From an uncultured Oscillospiraceae bacterium (GTDB taxonomy: Bacteria; Bacillota; Clostridia; Oscillospirales; Oscillospiraceae), in contig CAJUKT010000001.1 of assembly GCA_910587255.1 (NCBI GenBank), positions 26,478 to 90,477 on the forward strand: 64,000 nucleotides of DNA, in the 5' to 3' direction. The notes under the pieces were generated by a model that was given only the letters and a program-made list of their open reading frames with translations, had not been told where the DNA came from and did not search any database. The translations under genes were made by a program, and so were the position numbers. Positions 26,412-35,100 of this stretch are shown one piece after another; the stretch's first letter is position 1, and each line of letters starts with the position of its first letter.

Positions 26412-26465
26412 CGCTCCTTTCAGTATGGTTGTGCTTTTCGCAAACACAACCATACTGAAGGAGCG
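26412..26465 (-). promoter_or_regulatory. Long inverted repeat spanning promoter -10 and ribosome-binding site
   Basis: The arms 26412-26433 and 26445-26465 pair over about 21 bases with one bulged base (inner arm TTCAGTATGGTTGTG). On the minus strand TTGACT (26472-26477), 17-base spacer and TATGGT (26449-26454) form a promoter whose -10 is inside one arm, while the other arm contains the AAAGGAG ribosome-binding site of the gene at 26404. Confidence 0.6.
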
Positions 26466-26587
26466 TCGGGAAGTCAAGCACAATCGGGGCGGTGGCTCGG
26501 AGAAAAATAGAGGAGCAAACGAAGCACATTGCACAGCGGGCAGACAGGCCCTTTCTTTGTTTACAGTGCGGCAAATTTTGCGCGGGG

Positions 26588-28300
26588 TCACATAGTCATA
26601 CCGCCCCAGCCCCGCTCCTCGTGATCGTCCGGCTTATGGCCCATGGCGATCTTCTTCTCCTGGATTTGGCGGAGCTGTTTGCGGTCAATGTGTATCCCGG
26701 GCGGCGCTGGCGGCGGGGTTTCCCGGATGATCTGGGCCATTGCACAGAGAAGATGGGTGGCGCAGAGCAGGACAGATGGATCGCGCTCCTGTTCCATGTG
26801 ATCCAGAAAGAATTGCGCGTATCCATGGCCCTGCTCTGCGGCCTGGGTGAACCAGTACTCTGCTGCGGTATAGTCCGGTTCCACGTCCTGCCCCAGAAGA
26901 TACAGCTTGCCCAGGAGGTACTGGGCCTGTGAGCAGCCCTGTTCGGCAGCATCGGTGAGGTATTCCACCGCTTTGGCAGGGGTCTTTTCCACCTGGGTAC
27001 CTTGGAGGTAGAGCTTACCCAGCTGGTAGCCGGCGAATTGATTGCCGCCTTCTGCTGCCTCCTCATACCAGGGGATCGCCTCACTAATTCTGTCTTGCTC
27101 TTGCAGGAGCTTTGCCAGCGCATACTGCGCGTCGCTATGCCCTGCTTCAGCGGCGCGGTGAAACCACATCCCCTCCTTTTCATCGTCTGGAATGACACCC
27201 AGCCCATCCCGCCAGATCCGGCCCAGCAGATAGGCAATGGAAGAGGAACCATCGTCCCCCCAGTCCCGCTCCAGCACCTCGATCACGGAACGCTTGTCCT
27301 CGTTGGAGACATCGGGATCACGGAAGCGGGTATTGTCCGGCGGCTCGTCCACCAGCTGCTCATCCTCAAAGGTGAGTACGCCCAACCGCAGATTTTCCGC
27401 CTCCTGGATCACCACATTTTTGATGGTCTTGAACTTCTTCTGTTGGGAGAGCGGCAGATGCTGCCGGGGCGTGTCCTTGTAGTAACTCTCCAGCTCGTCG
27501 CGGAGCGCGTTCCACACCTCAAAGCACTCAGCCACTTGCGGCACTTTGGCCAGCTCATCCACAATGGTGTCCACCTGTGCCTTGAGCGGCTTCTTCAGGT
27601 AGCCGTACACTTTTTTGCCTGTCACATCTTTCAGACTGTTTGCCAGCTGAACCATCTGCATCTCAATCACAGGGCTGTCACAGATGGTGTTTTCCATTTC
27701 GCTTACCAGCTCACGCAGGGCTGCGCGGGCTTGGGTGGTGAGTTCCTTGTACGAGATATCCTTTTGCTGATAGAGGGAGTACAGCTCGTCCTGGAAGATG
27801 CTGTTGGTGAGTACCGAGCGCATGGCCTTGATCCCCTCTTTGGTGAGGAAACCCTGCTTGGGATCGTCGGCCCAGACCGTCATGTGGATATGGGGATGCT
27901 CACCCTCATCGTGATATGCGGCGTACCAGCGAAACTGCTCCGGCGGGATCTTCATGGCGGTGGCCAGCTCCACCTGGTGTGCTTTGAGGAGTGTCTGCCA
28001 GCTTGCGGCGTTGTCATAACCCAGCCGGGCAGCATCTTCCCGTTTGAGAGAGTAGATCAGCGTCCACACCGGGCCGTCATGCTGCTCCGCCTCCTTCATG
28101 ACCGCGTCCAAATCCACGGGCTGGCTGCTGAACAGCCCGTGGCCGTCGTGCCGTTCCGCGCCGGGGCGCATGGCCATGTACTCCACATACCCCTCCGGCC
28201 CCGGCAGCTTCTCCACGCCGTCCCGGGTGGCGATGTAGCCGATGTACCCTCCCGCCTTACCCGGCTTAATGAAGCCGCTCTTTTGGATCAGCTTGGGCAC
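26588..28300 (-). CDS. MobP-type (MobP3-like) relaxase with C-terminal Sel1 repeats
   Basis: 570 residues. The N-terminal relaxase domain has an early Tyr-rich GGYIGYIATRDGV stretch (18-30), probably the nicking Tyr, and the metal-binding His motif H130-DEGE-H135-P-H137-I-H139. A coiled region (about 190-330) leads to four Sel1-like tetratricopeptide repeats (about 355-530; e.g. AEQGCSQAQYLLGKLYLLG). Relaxases nick oriT to start plasmid or element transfer; Sel1 repeats suggest protein-protein docking. GTG start at 28300, 3 bases after the upstream gene's stop. Confidence 0.88.
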   Translation of the reverse strand: MPKLIQKSGFIKPGKAGGYIGYIATRDGVEKLPGPEGYVEYMAMRPGAERHDGHGLFSSQPVDLDAVMKEAEQHDGPVWTLIYSLKREDAARLGYDNAASWQTLLKAHQVELATAMKIPPEQFRWYAAYHDEGEHPHIHMTVWADDPKQGFLTKEGIKAMRSVLTNSIFQDELYSLYQQKDISYKELTTQARAALRELVSEMENTICDSPVIEMQMVQLANSLKDVTGKKVYGYLKKPLKAQVDTIVDELAKVPQVAECFEVWNALRDELESYYKDTPRQHLPLSQQKKFKTIKNVVIQEAENLRLGVLTFEDEQLVDEPPDNTRFRDPDVSNEDKRSVIEVLERDWGDDGSSSIAYLLGRIWRDGLGVIPDDEKEGMWFHRAAEAGHSDAQYALAKLLQEQDRISEAIPWYEEAAEGGNQFAGYQLGKLYLQGTQVEKTPAKAVEYLTDAAEQGCSQAQYLLGKLYLLGQDVEPDYTAAEYWFTQAAEQGHGYAQFFLDHMEQERDPSVLLCATHLLCAMAQIIRETPPPAPPGIHIDRKQLRQIQEKKIAMGHKPDDHEERGWGGMTM

Positions 28301-28303
28301 GAA

Positions 28304-28783
28304 TCACAGCCCCTTTTGGCGGCGGAGCGCGTCCTCAAAGCTGATCTCGCCGTTGGTCTGCTTTGCATTCTGGATACACTGGCCGCGGAGGCGTTCGAGG
28401 CCGTCCGGGTTGTACTCGCCCAGGGCCGCGAGGATGTTGGCGTTCATATCCAGCTCCACGGTCAGCTTGAACAGCAGCCGTCCGATCCGGCTGCCCAGCG
28501 CGCCCAGTTTGCCTTCCAGCACGTCGGCAAGGACGCGGGGCAGGTACTCGTCCGCGCCCGCCGCGTCGAGGTAGCCGGAGTAGAAGCGGATGGCCTTCTC
28601 GATGTACTCGTTTTTGGTGGAGCAGTTGTCCCCGTGGTAGTGGCCCTCCACCATGTCCCACGCCGCTGGTTCCAGCCAGACGGTGTGGCGGCCTTTTTTG
28701 TCCTTCACGATAGAAAATCCTCCATTTTTTGAAATAGCGTCAGGGGAAAGCCGCAAACTGCGGCCCTTTTTGTTCTTCTGCAT
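28304..28783 (-). CDS. Relaxosome accessory protein (MobC/RHH-like)
   Basis: 159 residues with no signal peptide. The middle region WLEPAAWDMVEGHYHGDNC followed by STKNEYIEKAIRFYSGYL resembles the ribbon-helix-helix-plus-helix part of mobilization accessory proteins. Directly upstream of the relaxase with a 3-base gap and just downstream of the candidate oriT, the normal place for the oriT-binding partner. The ATG at 28783 lacks a ribosome-binding site; an internal start is possible. Function inferred from context and weak motif. Confidence 0.6.
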   Translation of the reverse strand: MQKNKKGRSLRLSPDAISKNGGFSIVKDKKGRHTVWLEPAAWDMVEGHYHGDNCSTKNEYIEKAIRFYSGYLDAAGADEYLPRVLADVLEGKLGALGSRIGRLLFKLTVELDMNANILAALGEYNPDGLERLRGQCIQNAKQTNGEISFEDALRRQKGL

Positions 28784-28953
28784 TAAAATAACGTCAACCG
28801 CATTTTAGACCGTCCAGAAAAGCGTCGGCGGCACCTCCCGGAAACTGCCCGCACTGCGGGCAGAAGTGGACGCTCCGGCGCAAATAAGCGCCGGGGCTTT
28901 CTCCTGCTCTAAAATCGAACCTCTGAATTGCCCTTCACCGCCCCCCAATGGCC

Positions 28954-29003
28954 GTAGTGGGCACTTACCCTGGCGGTGGTGGACCGGCCGCACACAGCGG
29001 TCC
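28954..29003 (-). other. Candidate origin of transfer (oriT)
   Basis: On the minus strand the core GGGTAAGTGCCCACTAC (28954-28970) resembles the nick region of IncQ plasmids (GGTAAGTGCG followed by CCCT). An inverted repeat GGACCG/CGGTCC (28981-28986, 28998-29003) lies 10 bases upstream, as in oriT sites. It sits between the HTH gene and the mobilization genes. The rest of the 28784-29045 gap shows nothing coding. Confidence 0.45.
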
Positions 29004-29045
29004 ACGTGCGGCGACAAGGGGTGTTTCGGCGGACGACTCTGTTGT

Positions 29046-29426
29046 TTACGGCGACGCAGATTTTGTGCGTTCCCATCGTGCGGTTTCCTCCTTGATTGTT
29101 TGCAGGTCGGCTTGGCGGCGATCCTCCAACACTTTCTCCAGCGGCTGGATGGTGTAGCGCAGGTTGCCGTTGCGCCGGAGACCGCTCCGTGTGCGGACGG
29201 TGGTGTCCTCGGTGCGGACGAGCCCCTTTTCAACGAGAGCGCAGACGTGTTTGCGAACTGTGTTGACGCTCATCCTTGTCGCTGCGCCGATGGTGCTGTA
29301 GCTCGGCCAGCACTGATGGGTGCGGCGGTTTTCACATCGGCAGAGAAAAGAATACACCGCGAACTCGCCGGGAGAGAGGCCGAGCGAGAAGATTTCGTTG
29401 GGCGTGGTGAAATAGTTTTGCGTCAC
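29046..29426 (-). CDS. Helix-turn-helix protein of the mobile element
   Basis: 126 residues, GTG start at 29426 with GGAGG 6 bases upstream, overlapping the excisionase-like stop by 4 bases. It contains FSLGLSPGEFAVYSFLCRC and a winged-helix-like segment STIGAATRMSVNTVRKHVCALVEKG. Proteins of this shape in such elements are replication-initiator or regulatory HTH proteins. The exact role is open. Confidence 0.7.
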   Translation of the reverse strand: MTQNYFTTPNEIFSLGLSPGEFAVYSFLCRCENRRTHQCWPSYSTIGAATRMSVNTVRKHVCALVEKGLVRTEDTTVRTRSGLRRNGNLRYTIQPLEKVLEDRRQADLQTIKEETARWERTKSASP

Positions 29427-29635
29427 TGTGCGCCTCCCTGAGTGTGCTGCTCTACCCACTCCACAAATTTTTCCTTGGGCACCACCATGCGGTTGCCGAC
29501 TTTCAGAATCGGGAAGTCCGACTCGTGCATCAGCTCGTAGGCGCTGGATGGAGCGACGCCGAGGGTTCTTGCCACTGTCTCTGCGTTGAGGAACAGAGGC
29601 AGGTCACTGTAGTCATTGAACTGAGATGCTTTCAT
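29423..29635 (-). CDS. Excisionase-like small DNA-binding protein
   Basis: 70 residues, start MKASQFNDYSDLPLFLN at 29635 after GAAAGGAAAC. The MerR-like winged helix (AETVARTLGVAPSSAYELM, then FPILKVGNRMVVPKEKFVEWVEQ) is typical of excisionase-family proteins. It probably steers the integrases toward excision, or regulates the element. Confidence 0.78.
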   Translation of the reverse strand: MKASQFNDYSDLPLFLNAETVARTLGVAPSSAYELMHESDFPILKVGNRMVVPKEKFVEWVEQHTQGGAQ

Positions 29636-29966
29636 ACTGTTTCCTTTCAAAAATTTTGTTGGTGGCCACGCACCGTACCCCTTCCTGCCCCAGGTCGTCT
29701 GCGGCGTTGTCACCCTGTTGGTACGCTCGTCCCTTGCGGGAGTCGTGGCGGTACTTCACCCAGAGAGTATGTTCTTCGGCGGTGGGTATTCAGTTGTCAT
29801 GGAATTGCGTATTGACATTTTCTTCTTCGTAGTGTAGACTTGGACCTATCATTAATCACCAGCTTCGTTAGTCGTCTGATGAGAGACTAACAGATTTTGC
29901 ATCCTTTGTCAAGTCTAATTTTGGGGCAGAGAAAGAATTGGTCCATCAGAGAGTGAGGAGGAGCAC
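29636..29966. promoter_or_regulatory. Divergent control region of the mobile element
   Basis: 331 bases between the divergent xis-like and DUF6076 genes, with no gene. A plus-strand promoter TTGACA (29812-29817), 17-base spacer, TAGACT (29835-29840) drives the DUF6076 gene. Downstream, GTTAGTC (29867-29873) and GACTAAC (29885-29891) form an operator-like inverted repeat. No clear minus-strand promoter was seen. Confidence 0.6.
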
Positions 29967-30980
29967 ATGACGCACGATTACACATTCAGAACTTACATTG
30001 CCAACGGGCGGGAGCACTACGAGTACAGCGTTGACGCCCTATCTTGGACAGGACACAGTGAGTCGGAGAAGCGTGACCAACCTGTGCTCATCAAAAAAGA
30101 CTTTCTGTTACCGGAAAGCCTTTTGTCGCTGCTGTATTTGGATTTGGGGACGGTTGAGCTGCTGACAAAGAAAATCGATAAGGCCATCCGCGAATTTCTT
30201 CCTTCCAACGATGACCGCTATGTCTCGGAGGTGCTGGCCACCTTGGACGAGTTGGCCGGTATACACGTGTACTTTGAACTGGTGCGTTTGGAGTGGCGTT
30301 GGCGTTTTGCCGAACTGAAAGCCAGAGGCGGTGAGAATCGCGCCGGGTGGCTGCCGCGCAAGCGGATCACCCACATCCCATCCAACGTCGCGGAGGCGCA
30401 ACGGCAGATCCTTGACCTGTTTGACCATGCACTGAACATGGACAGTGGAAATGATCCGCTGGCTGAGCGCATGGTGAACTACTACCGCACATACGAAACT
30501 ACTCGGCGTTGGGATGCCCCAGCTGCGCCATTTCAGTTTGAGCGGCAGTCCGTGCGTTTTGAAGCCGTGGACAGCAAGACGTTCACTGATGTGCTCTACC
30601 CGAACAGTATCTACGACCTAATCAGCTTTCATCTTAGCGAGTGTGTGAAGAGGGAGACCCGCCTGCGGGTGTGTAAAAACTGCGGGAAATATTTCGCGGT
30701 TCGAGGACGCGCTGAGTACTGTGACCGTGTCTTTGACCAGAAGGGCCGCACCTGCAAGGAGATGGGTGCCATCGCACTGTGGACGAAAAACAAGAGCAGC
30801 GACGAGGCGTTTAAACTCTACCGCCGGGAGTATAAAAAACGCTTTGCCTGGATCAAGGCGGGGAAGGTCTTGCCCGAGGAGGTCTATGCCTGGGGCGAGA
30901 GGGCCAGAGAGAAAAAACGGGAGTGCGAGGAGGGGAAGATCACGATGGAAGAATTCGAGACATGGATAAAGCAGTTTTGA
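29967..30980 (+). CDS. DUF6076 family protein with zinc-finger-like cysteines
   Basis: 337 residues. The C-terminal third has CKNCGKYFAVRGRAEYCDR (about 238-256) and a further Cys in KGRTCKEMGA, a zinc-ribbon-like arrangement seen in DUF6076 proteins of Clostridia integrative elements, followed by a basic region (YRREYKKRFAWIKAGKV). Molecular function unknown. Only plus-strand gene of the element; ATG follows GAGGAGGAG. Confidence 0.7.
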   Translation: MTHDYTFRTYIANGREHYEYSVDALSWTGHSESEKRDQPVLIKKDFLLPESLLSLLYLDLGTVELLTKKIDKAIREFLPSNDDRYVSEVLATLDELAGIHVYFELVRLEWRWRFAELKARGGENRAGWLPRKRITHIPSNVAEAQRQILDLFDHALNMDSGNDPLAERMVNYYRTYETTRRWDAPAAPFQFERQSVRFEAVDSKTFTDVLYPNSIYDLISFHLSECVKRETRLRVCKNCGKYFAVRGRAEYCDRVFDQKGRTCKEMGAIALWTKNKSSDEAFKLYRREYKKRFAWIKAGKVLPEEVYAWGERAREKKRECEEGKITMEEFETWIKQF

Positions 30981-31003
30981 AGATCCATTCGGGTGACATC
31001 GCA

Positions 31004-31044
31004 ACAGGCCGAGGCCCTGCCATAAACGGCGGAGTCTCGGCCTG
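31004..31044. other. Inverted repeat between DUF6076 gene and the GH3 remnant
   Basis: CAGGCCGAG (31005-31013) pairs with CTCGGCCTG (31036-31044). No T-run; may serve both convergent genes as a weak terminator. Confidence 0.35.
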
Positions 31045-31062
31045 CTGCATCAATGCTTCATG

Positions 31063-32940
31063 TTATTTATCTTTGATTTTCCGGCTTCTCTTGATCACCA
31101 GCACCTCCACGGCGGCCAGGGCGGCGATGGCCACCGCATCCAGCACGTAGACCATGGTCTTCCAGCCGTCACCGTCGGTGGACTGGGAGCGGCCATCATA
31201 CATCCAGCTATGGACCACCGTATACATGATGTTCTTGCAGGCATTCCTCATATACTTCACCGTGGACGCGCTGGGGCTGGCGTAGTCCGCCGGACGGTTG
31301 GGACCCTCGCCGTAGGTGGCCAGCATGGCGTCCACGCCGTTGGCCAGGGCGGCGTAGGCGTTCATGAAGCCGTGGCCGTTGTTGCGGAAGAAGTCGGTGA
31401 GGGCCATGCCGCGGAAGCCCCACTCGTCTCGGAGGACGTCGTTCATCAGGCGGCTGTCCTCCCCGGCCCAGCGGGTGCCCAGGAAGGACCAGGACACCAT
31501 CACAGCCTCCACGTTGCCGAACTTCACGCCCAGCTCAAAGGGCTTCAGGTAGTTTTCCCGCATGGCCTGCTCTCCGGTCCACACGCACACCATCTTGCCG
31601 TTGAAGTCGTACAGGGCGAAGTGCTTGATGTAGGCGTACACGCCGTGTTTGGCCGCGCCCCGGATGGCGTAGGAGGCAGTGAGGCCGGACAGCACGCCGT
31701 CCTCGGAATAGTACTCATAGTTGCGCCCGCCGAAGGGGGTGCGGTGGAGGTTGACGCCGGGGGCGTACCAGCCCGCCGCGTTCATCTCCACGCTGGTCTT
31801 GCCCATGATCTCACCGTAGCGGGTGGCCAGCTCCGGGCTCCAGGTGCAGGCGATGACGGTGGCGATGGGCATACCGATGGAGCCGGCCCCGGTGAAGTTG
31901 TTGTTGATGGCGGCGGGGCCGTCGAAGTCATAGGTGGTCACCTTGCCCACCGATTCCGCGCCGGGGGTCTGATAGCCCGCAAGGGAGATCATGGTCAGCA
32001 TATCGGACACGGTGAGCTGGTCCAGCAGTTGCTCCCACCTGAGGTCGTCGTAGGCCGCGTCCCGGAAGTCCGCCAGGGTCAGGCCGTTTTTGGCTCCGGT
32101 GGCGGGCATAGTGTCGGAGGCGTTGAGATAGGTGGCATAGTCAAAATTCTCGTTCAGGTGGTAGTTTGCCATGTTCTCGGCAGACATCTCCAAATCGGCG
32201 GGGGCGGCGGTGGCTACATCATAGTTGGCAAAGCCGTCCTTCCGGGAGAGGTAGGTCACGCCGTTGCGCAGATCGTCGAACCGGCTGACGGCGGCGGCCT
32301 TATCAGAATTGCGGGCATTCCCCTCGCCATACACGACGGTGCTGTCCTGGCGGTAGGTCCTGCTGTCCAGAACCTTGTGGGAATTGGCATTGACGGAGAT
32401 GATGTAGTCCCCCTGCTCCAGCACGTAGCAGCCCTCGCCCAATTCGTCGAACGAGGCCATGTCCTCCGCTTTGATGGTAAAGCTCAGTTTCTCGGACTTG
32501 CCCGGCTCCAGCAGGCCGGTCTTTCCGTAGTCGATGAGGTTGGCGGACGCCTTCTCGATGCCGCCGTTGGTGTAGGGCGGGTTATAGAACACCTCCACCA
32601 CGTCCTTGCCCGCCGCGCTGCCGGTGTTGGTGACGGTCACGTCGAAGGAGATCTCACCGTTGCTGACGGACAGGTCGGACATCTCCTGGGTAAAGGTGGT
32701 GTAGCTCAAACCGTGGCCAAAGGGGAACTGGACGGTCTTGTCGTAGTCGATGAGGCCCTCCGCCGCGGCGGTCTCGTAGAACTTATAGCCCAGGTAGATG
32801 CCCTCGGCATAGTTGAGGAAGGAGGGGTAGTAGGTGGTGGGGCGGCCGGAGTTCATGCCCTCCTGGGCCATGTGCTCCATATTGGTATAGCTCACCTTGC
32901 CGCTGTTGTTCCACCAGGGGGTCCGGGTCATGTCGTACTG
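31063..32940 (-). pseudogene. 5'-truncated glycoside hydrolase family 3 gene
   Basis: About 622 residues of a permuted GH3 beta-glucosidase type: the C-terminal GH3 domain comes first (FPFGHGLSYTTF), then an Fn3-like domain, then the catalytic GH3 N-terminal domain (TYDFDGPAAINNNF; WYAPGVNLHRTPFGGRNYEYYSEDG; HFALYDFNGK) and a final membrane helix (about 590-612). The beginning of the protein is missing: homology starts abruptly at YDMTRTPWWNN, at a junction with an IS21-type fragment. No ribosome-binding site is visible for internal starts. Probably dead, though the catalytic domain itself is uninterrupted. Confidence 0.78.
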
Positions 32941-33147
32941 TCAGCGGCGACTCCGCGTACCGCTTTGCTGTCCTCTGATCCATATGGTACTTTCGTCCCA
33001 GCTCCACATAGCTCAGCCCTTTTTGTCTGTCGCTTCGGATATCCAGCCACTGTGCTCCTTTCATTTCCTGACTCCCTTTCCGGACTCTTTTCTGCCCTAT
33101 TGGGAGTCTATCGTTTTTCCTCCTCCTCCACCACAAAATTACATTTT
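32941..33147 (-). mobile_element. IS21-type remnant (start of istA)
   Basis: About 40 codons from 33064 read MKGAQWLDIRSDRQKGLSYV, then ELGRKYHMDQRTAKRYAESP, the N-terminal HTH of IS21-family IstA transposases. Homology stops near 32941, exactly where GH3 coding begins. The segment up to about 33147 (minus strand TGTAATTTTGTGG) is probably the element's left end. An insertion followed by deletion would explain the GH3 truncation. Confidence 0.6.
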
Positions 33148-33942
33148 TTCCTCGGCGTTTTCTTTCATTTTATCACTAGCCTTGACAGCCTGCTTCAGTG
33201 TTATCTCTTGATTCAAAAACCGCTGATAAAGGCCGCATATCCCGTCCACATCGCTGCTGAACGCAATTTGCTCCCCATGATCCAGCCACAGGATCTTTGT
33301 ACACAGATTTTTCACCTGTTCAATGGAATGACTTACCAAAATTGTCGTTGCCCCACCGGAAATGATTTCCCTCATCTTTTGCTCACTTTTCTTGCGAAAA
33401 GCACCGTCACCGACACTCAGCACCTCGTCCAAAATAAGGGTATCGGGTTGGACAAGCGAGGCAATCGAGAAAGCCAGCCTACTTTTCATGCCGGAGGACA
33501 ACTGCCTGAAGGGGCGATCCTGAAAATCCCGCAGCTCTGCAAAGTCAATAATGCGGTCATAAGTTTCATCCATAAACCTTCTGGTATACCCGAGCATCGC
33601 CCCCCGGAGATATGCGTTTTCCCGCACGGTCAGGTCGCCATCAAAGCCGGAAGCCAGCTCCAGCAACGCCGCTACGCTCCCCTGCCGTTTTACATACCCC
33701 TCTGTCGGCTCCATGATACCGGCAACTGCCTTCAGCAAGGTGGATTTCCCTGCCCCATTGGCTCCGATGATTCCCAGCATCTCCCCCTTTTCTAATGTAA
33801 AGCTGATATTCCGATCTGCCCAAAATTCGGTGACCTGATACTCGCCCTTGAGCTTTTTCATTGCGTATTCTTTTAACCCGATATCTTTAAAGTCCCCCGT
33901 CATATATCGGATAGACACATCATGTACTTCCAGAATGCTCAT
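33139..33942 (-). CDS. Polysaccharide/teichoic-acid ABC transporter ATPase (TagH/Wzt-like), locus A
   Basis: 267 residues. Walker A GANGAGKST at about 59-67, ABC signature QLSSGMKSRL, Walker B LILDEVLSVGD, and the polysaccharide-export hallmark VAALLELASGFDGDLTVREN. It energises export of a lipid-linked glycan with the permease at 35101. Nearly the same as the ATPase at 55921, but with about 20 extra charged residues at the C terminus. The stop codon falls at the putative IS21 end, so the native end may have been altered. Starts with a 4-base overlap to the acyltransferase gene. Confidence 0.93.
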   Translation of the reverse strand: MSILEVHDVSIRYMTGDFKDIGLKEYAMKKLKGEYQVTEFWADRNISFTLEKGEMLGIIGANGAGKSTLLKAVAGIMEPTEGYVKRQGSVAALLELASGFDGDLTVRENAYLRGAMLGYTRRFMDETYDRIIDFAELRDFQDRPFRQLSSGMKSRLAFSIASLVQPDTLILDEVLSVGDGAFRKKSEQKMREIISGGATTILVSHSIEQVKNLCTKILWLDHGEQIAFSSDVDGICGLYQRFLNQEITLKQAVKASDKMKENAEEKM

Positions 33943-35084
33943 GTTATCATCACACTGTCCTTTATTTTCCCTATGATCTTTGGTGCGGAGGAATATATCC
34001 CTTTCACAAACAGCATATATATGAATGTCACCAAAATGGTGACGCCCAAAAACTCAAACTTACGCTCCCAAAGAGCATCCTCATGCCCGTATGTACGCAT
34101 GAAATATTCCAAAACTGACGCCTGTACAATATATATGCACAAAGAGAACTCTCCAAATTGATCCGTCATTTTATTCCCTTTAGCAAAAATTGAACTATAG
34201 CTTTTTTCAGAAAACGTGATTGCAATTGCTATACCGGCCGCAAGGCACAGGCAAAACAACCAAAGTCCACCCCCCCCCGCGCGAAAAGTTGTGTAAATAC
34301 ACCATGCATAACAGAGTCCCTCTGCTATTGTCAAAAGGATTGCACCGAACCGCCTGAACTCCAGGGAAGCCAGCTTTTTATACAAAAAGTACGAACCTAT
34401 TCCAAAGCACATGGCAATATATACGCGGATGTTCCCAACCGTTGTGAGTCCCTGAAATATATACTGGCTCCCCTGTCTATCATTGATGTACCAGCCACAC
34501 ATACACAGGACTGATGCCGGCATCCAAAAATACAGATACTTTTTCTCGTATATAGCCAGAAGCCCCAATATAAAGAATTCCATCAAAAACATACTGCTGA
34601 CTGTCCAAATAACCTTATTTGCGGTTACTGAATTTTGATTGAAGCCGCCCATTGTTACAAGAAGCAGTTCCCAGATATCCCGCACCATTACATCAAAAAA
34701 AGCTTTGGCTGAGATAATATTGTAATTCGTCCAAACATAGCGTACCACAAAAACCATAATATACCCGATAAAGCTGTATCCAAAGAAACGCCAAAAGCGC
34801 TTGCCGGTGTGCGCTTTTAAATATATGAATCGCTGATCCATTTCCAACTCCGCAACTCTCTTTTGATCGTATTCTCTGAAAAAAAGGAAGCCGGCCAAAA
34901 CGCAAAACACTTCCACTCCCATATATCCACCCAGAAAGTGTTTCTTCCCATTGCCGTAAAAATGGTAGCCCAAAATAATCATCGAAAATATGATGCGTAC
35001 CATGTCAATCACTGCATTTCTCTGCCTGCCTCTGCCCAACGTCCGCACCCCTTTACAATTCATACTTTCTGCAAGCACCCCCAT
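33939..35084 (-). CDS. Acyltransferase family 3 membrane protein
   Basis: 381 residues from ATG 35084 (after GCAGGGGGCC). About ten hydrophobic segments; the N terminus VIDMVRIIFSMIILGYHFYGNG has the His of acyltransferase-3/OatA-type enzymes, followed by a Lys/Arg-rich loop (KRFWRFFGYSFIGYI). Likely O-acetylates or otherwise acylates the locus A glycan or its lipid-linked precursor. It overlaps the permease gene upstream and the ATPase gene downstream by a few bases. Noticeably AT-richer than the core region. Confidence 0.8.
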   Translation of the reverse strand: MGVLAESMNCKGVRTLGRGRQRNAVIDMVRIIFSMIILGYHFYGNGKKHFLGGYMGVEVFCVLAGFLFFREYDQKRVAELEMDQRFIYLKAHTGKRFWRFFGYSFIGYIMVFVVRYVWTNYNIISAKAFFDVMVRDIWELLLVTMGGFNQNSVTANKVIWTVSSMFLMEFFILGLLAIYEKKYLYFWMPASVLCMCGWYINDRQGSQYIFQGLTTVGNIRVYIAMCFGIGSYFLYKKLASLEFRRFGAILLTIAEGLCYAWCIYTTFRAGGGGLWLFCLCLAAGIAIAITFSEKSYSSIFAKGNKMTDQFGEFSLCIYIVQASVLEYFMRTYGHEDALWERKFEFLGVTILVTFIYMLFVKGIYSSAPKIIGKIKDSVMIT

Positions 35085-35100
35085 TTTTGGCCCCCTGCGG

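Noticed and set aside
28805..29233. Open frame over the HTH gene and the candidate oriT
   Set aside because: Out of frame with the recognisable HTH protein and rich in low-complexity Arg/Pro; treated as a shadow.
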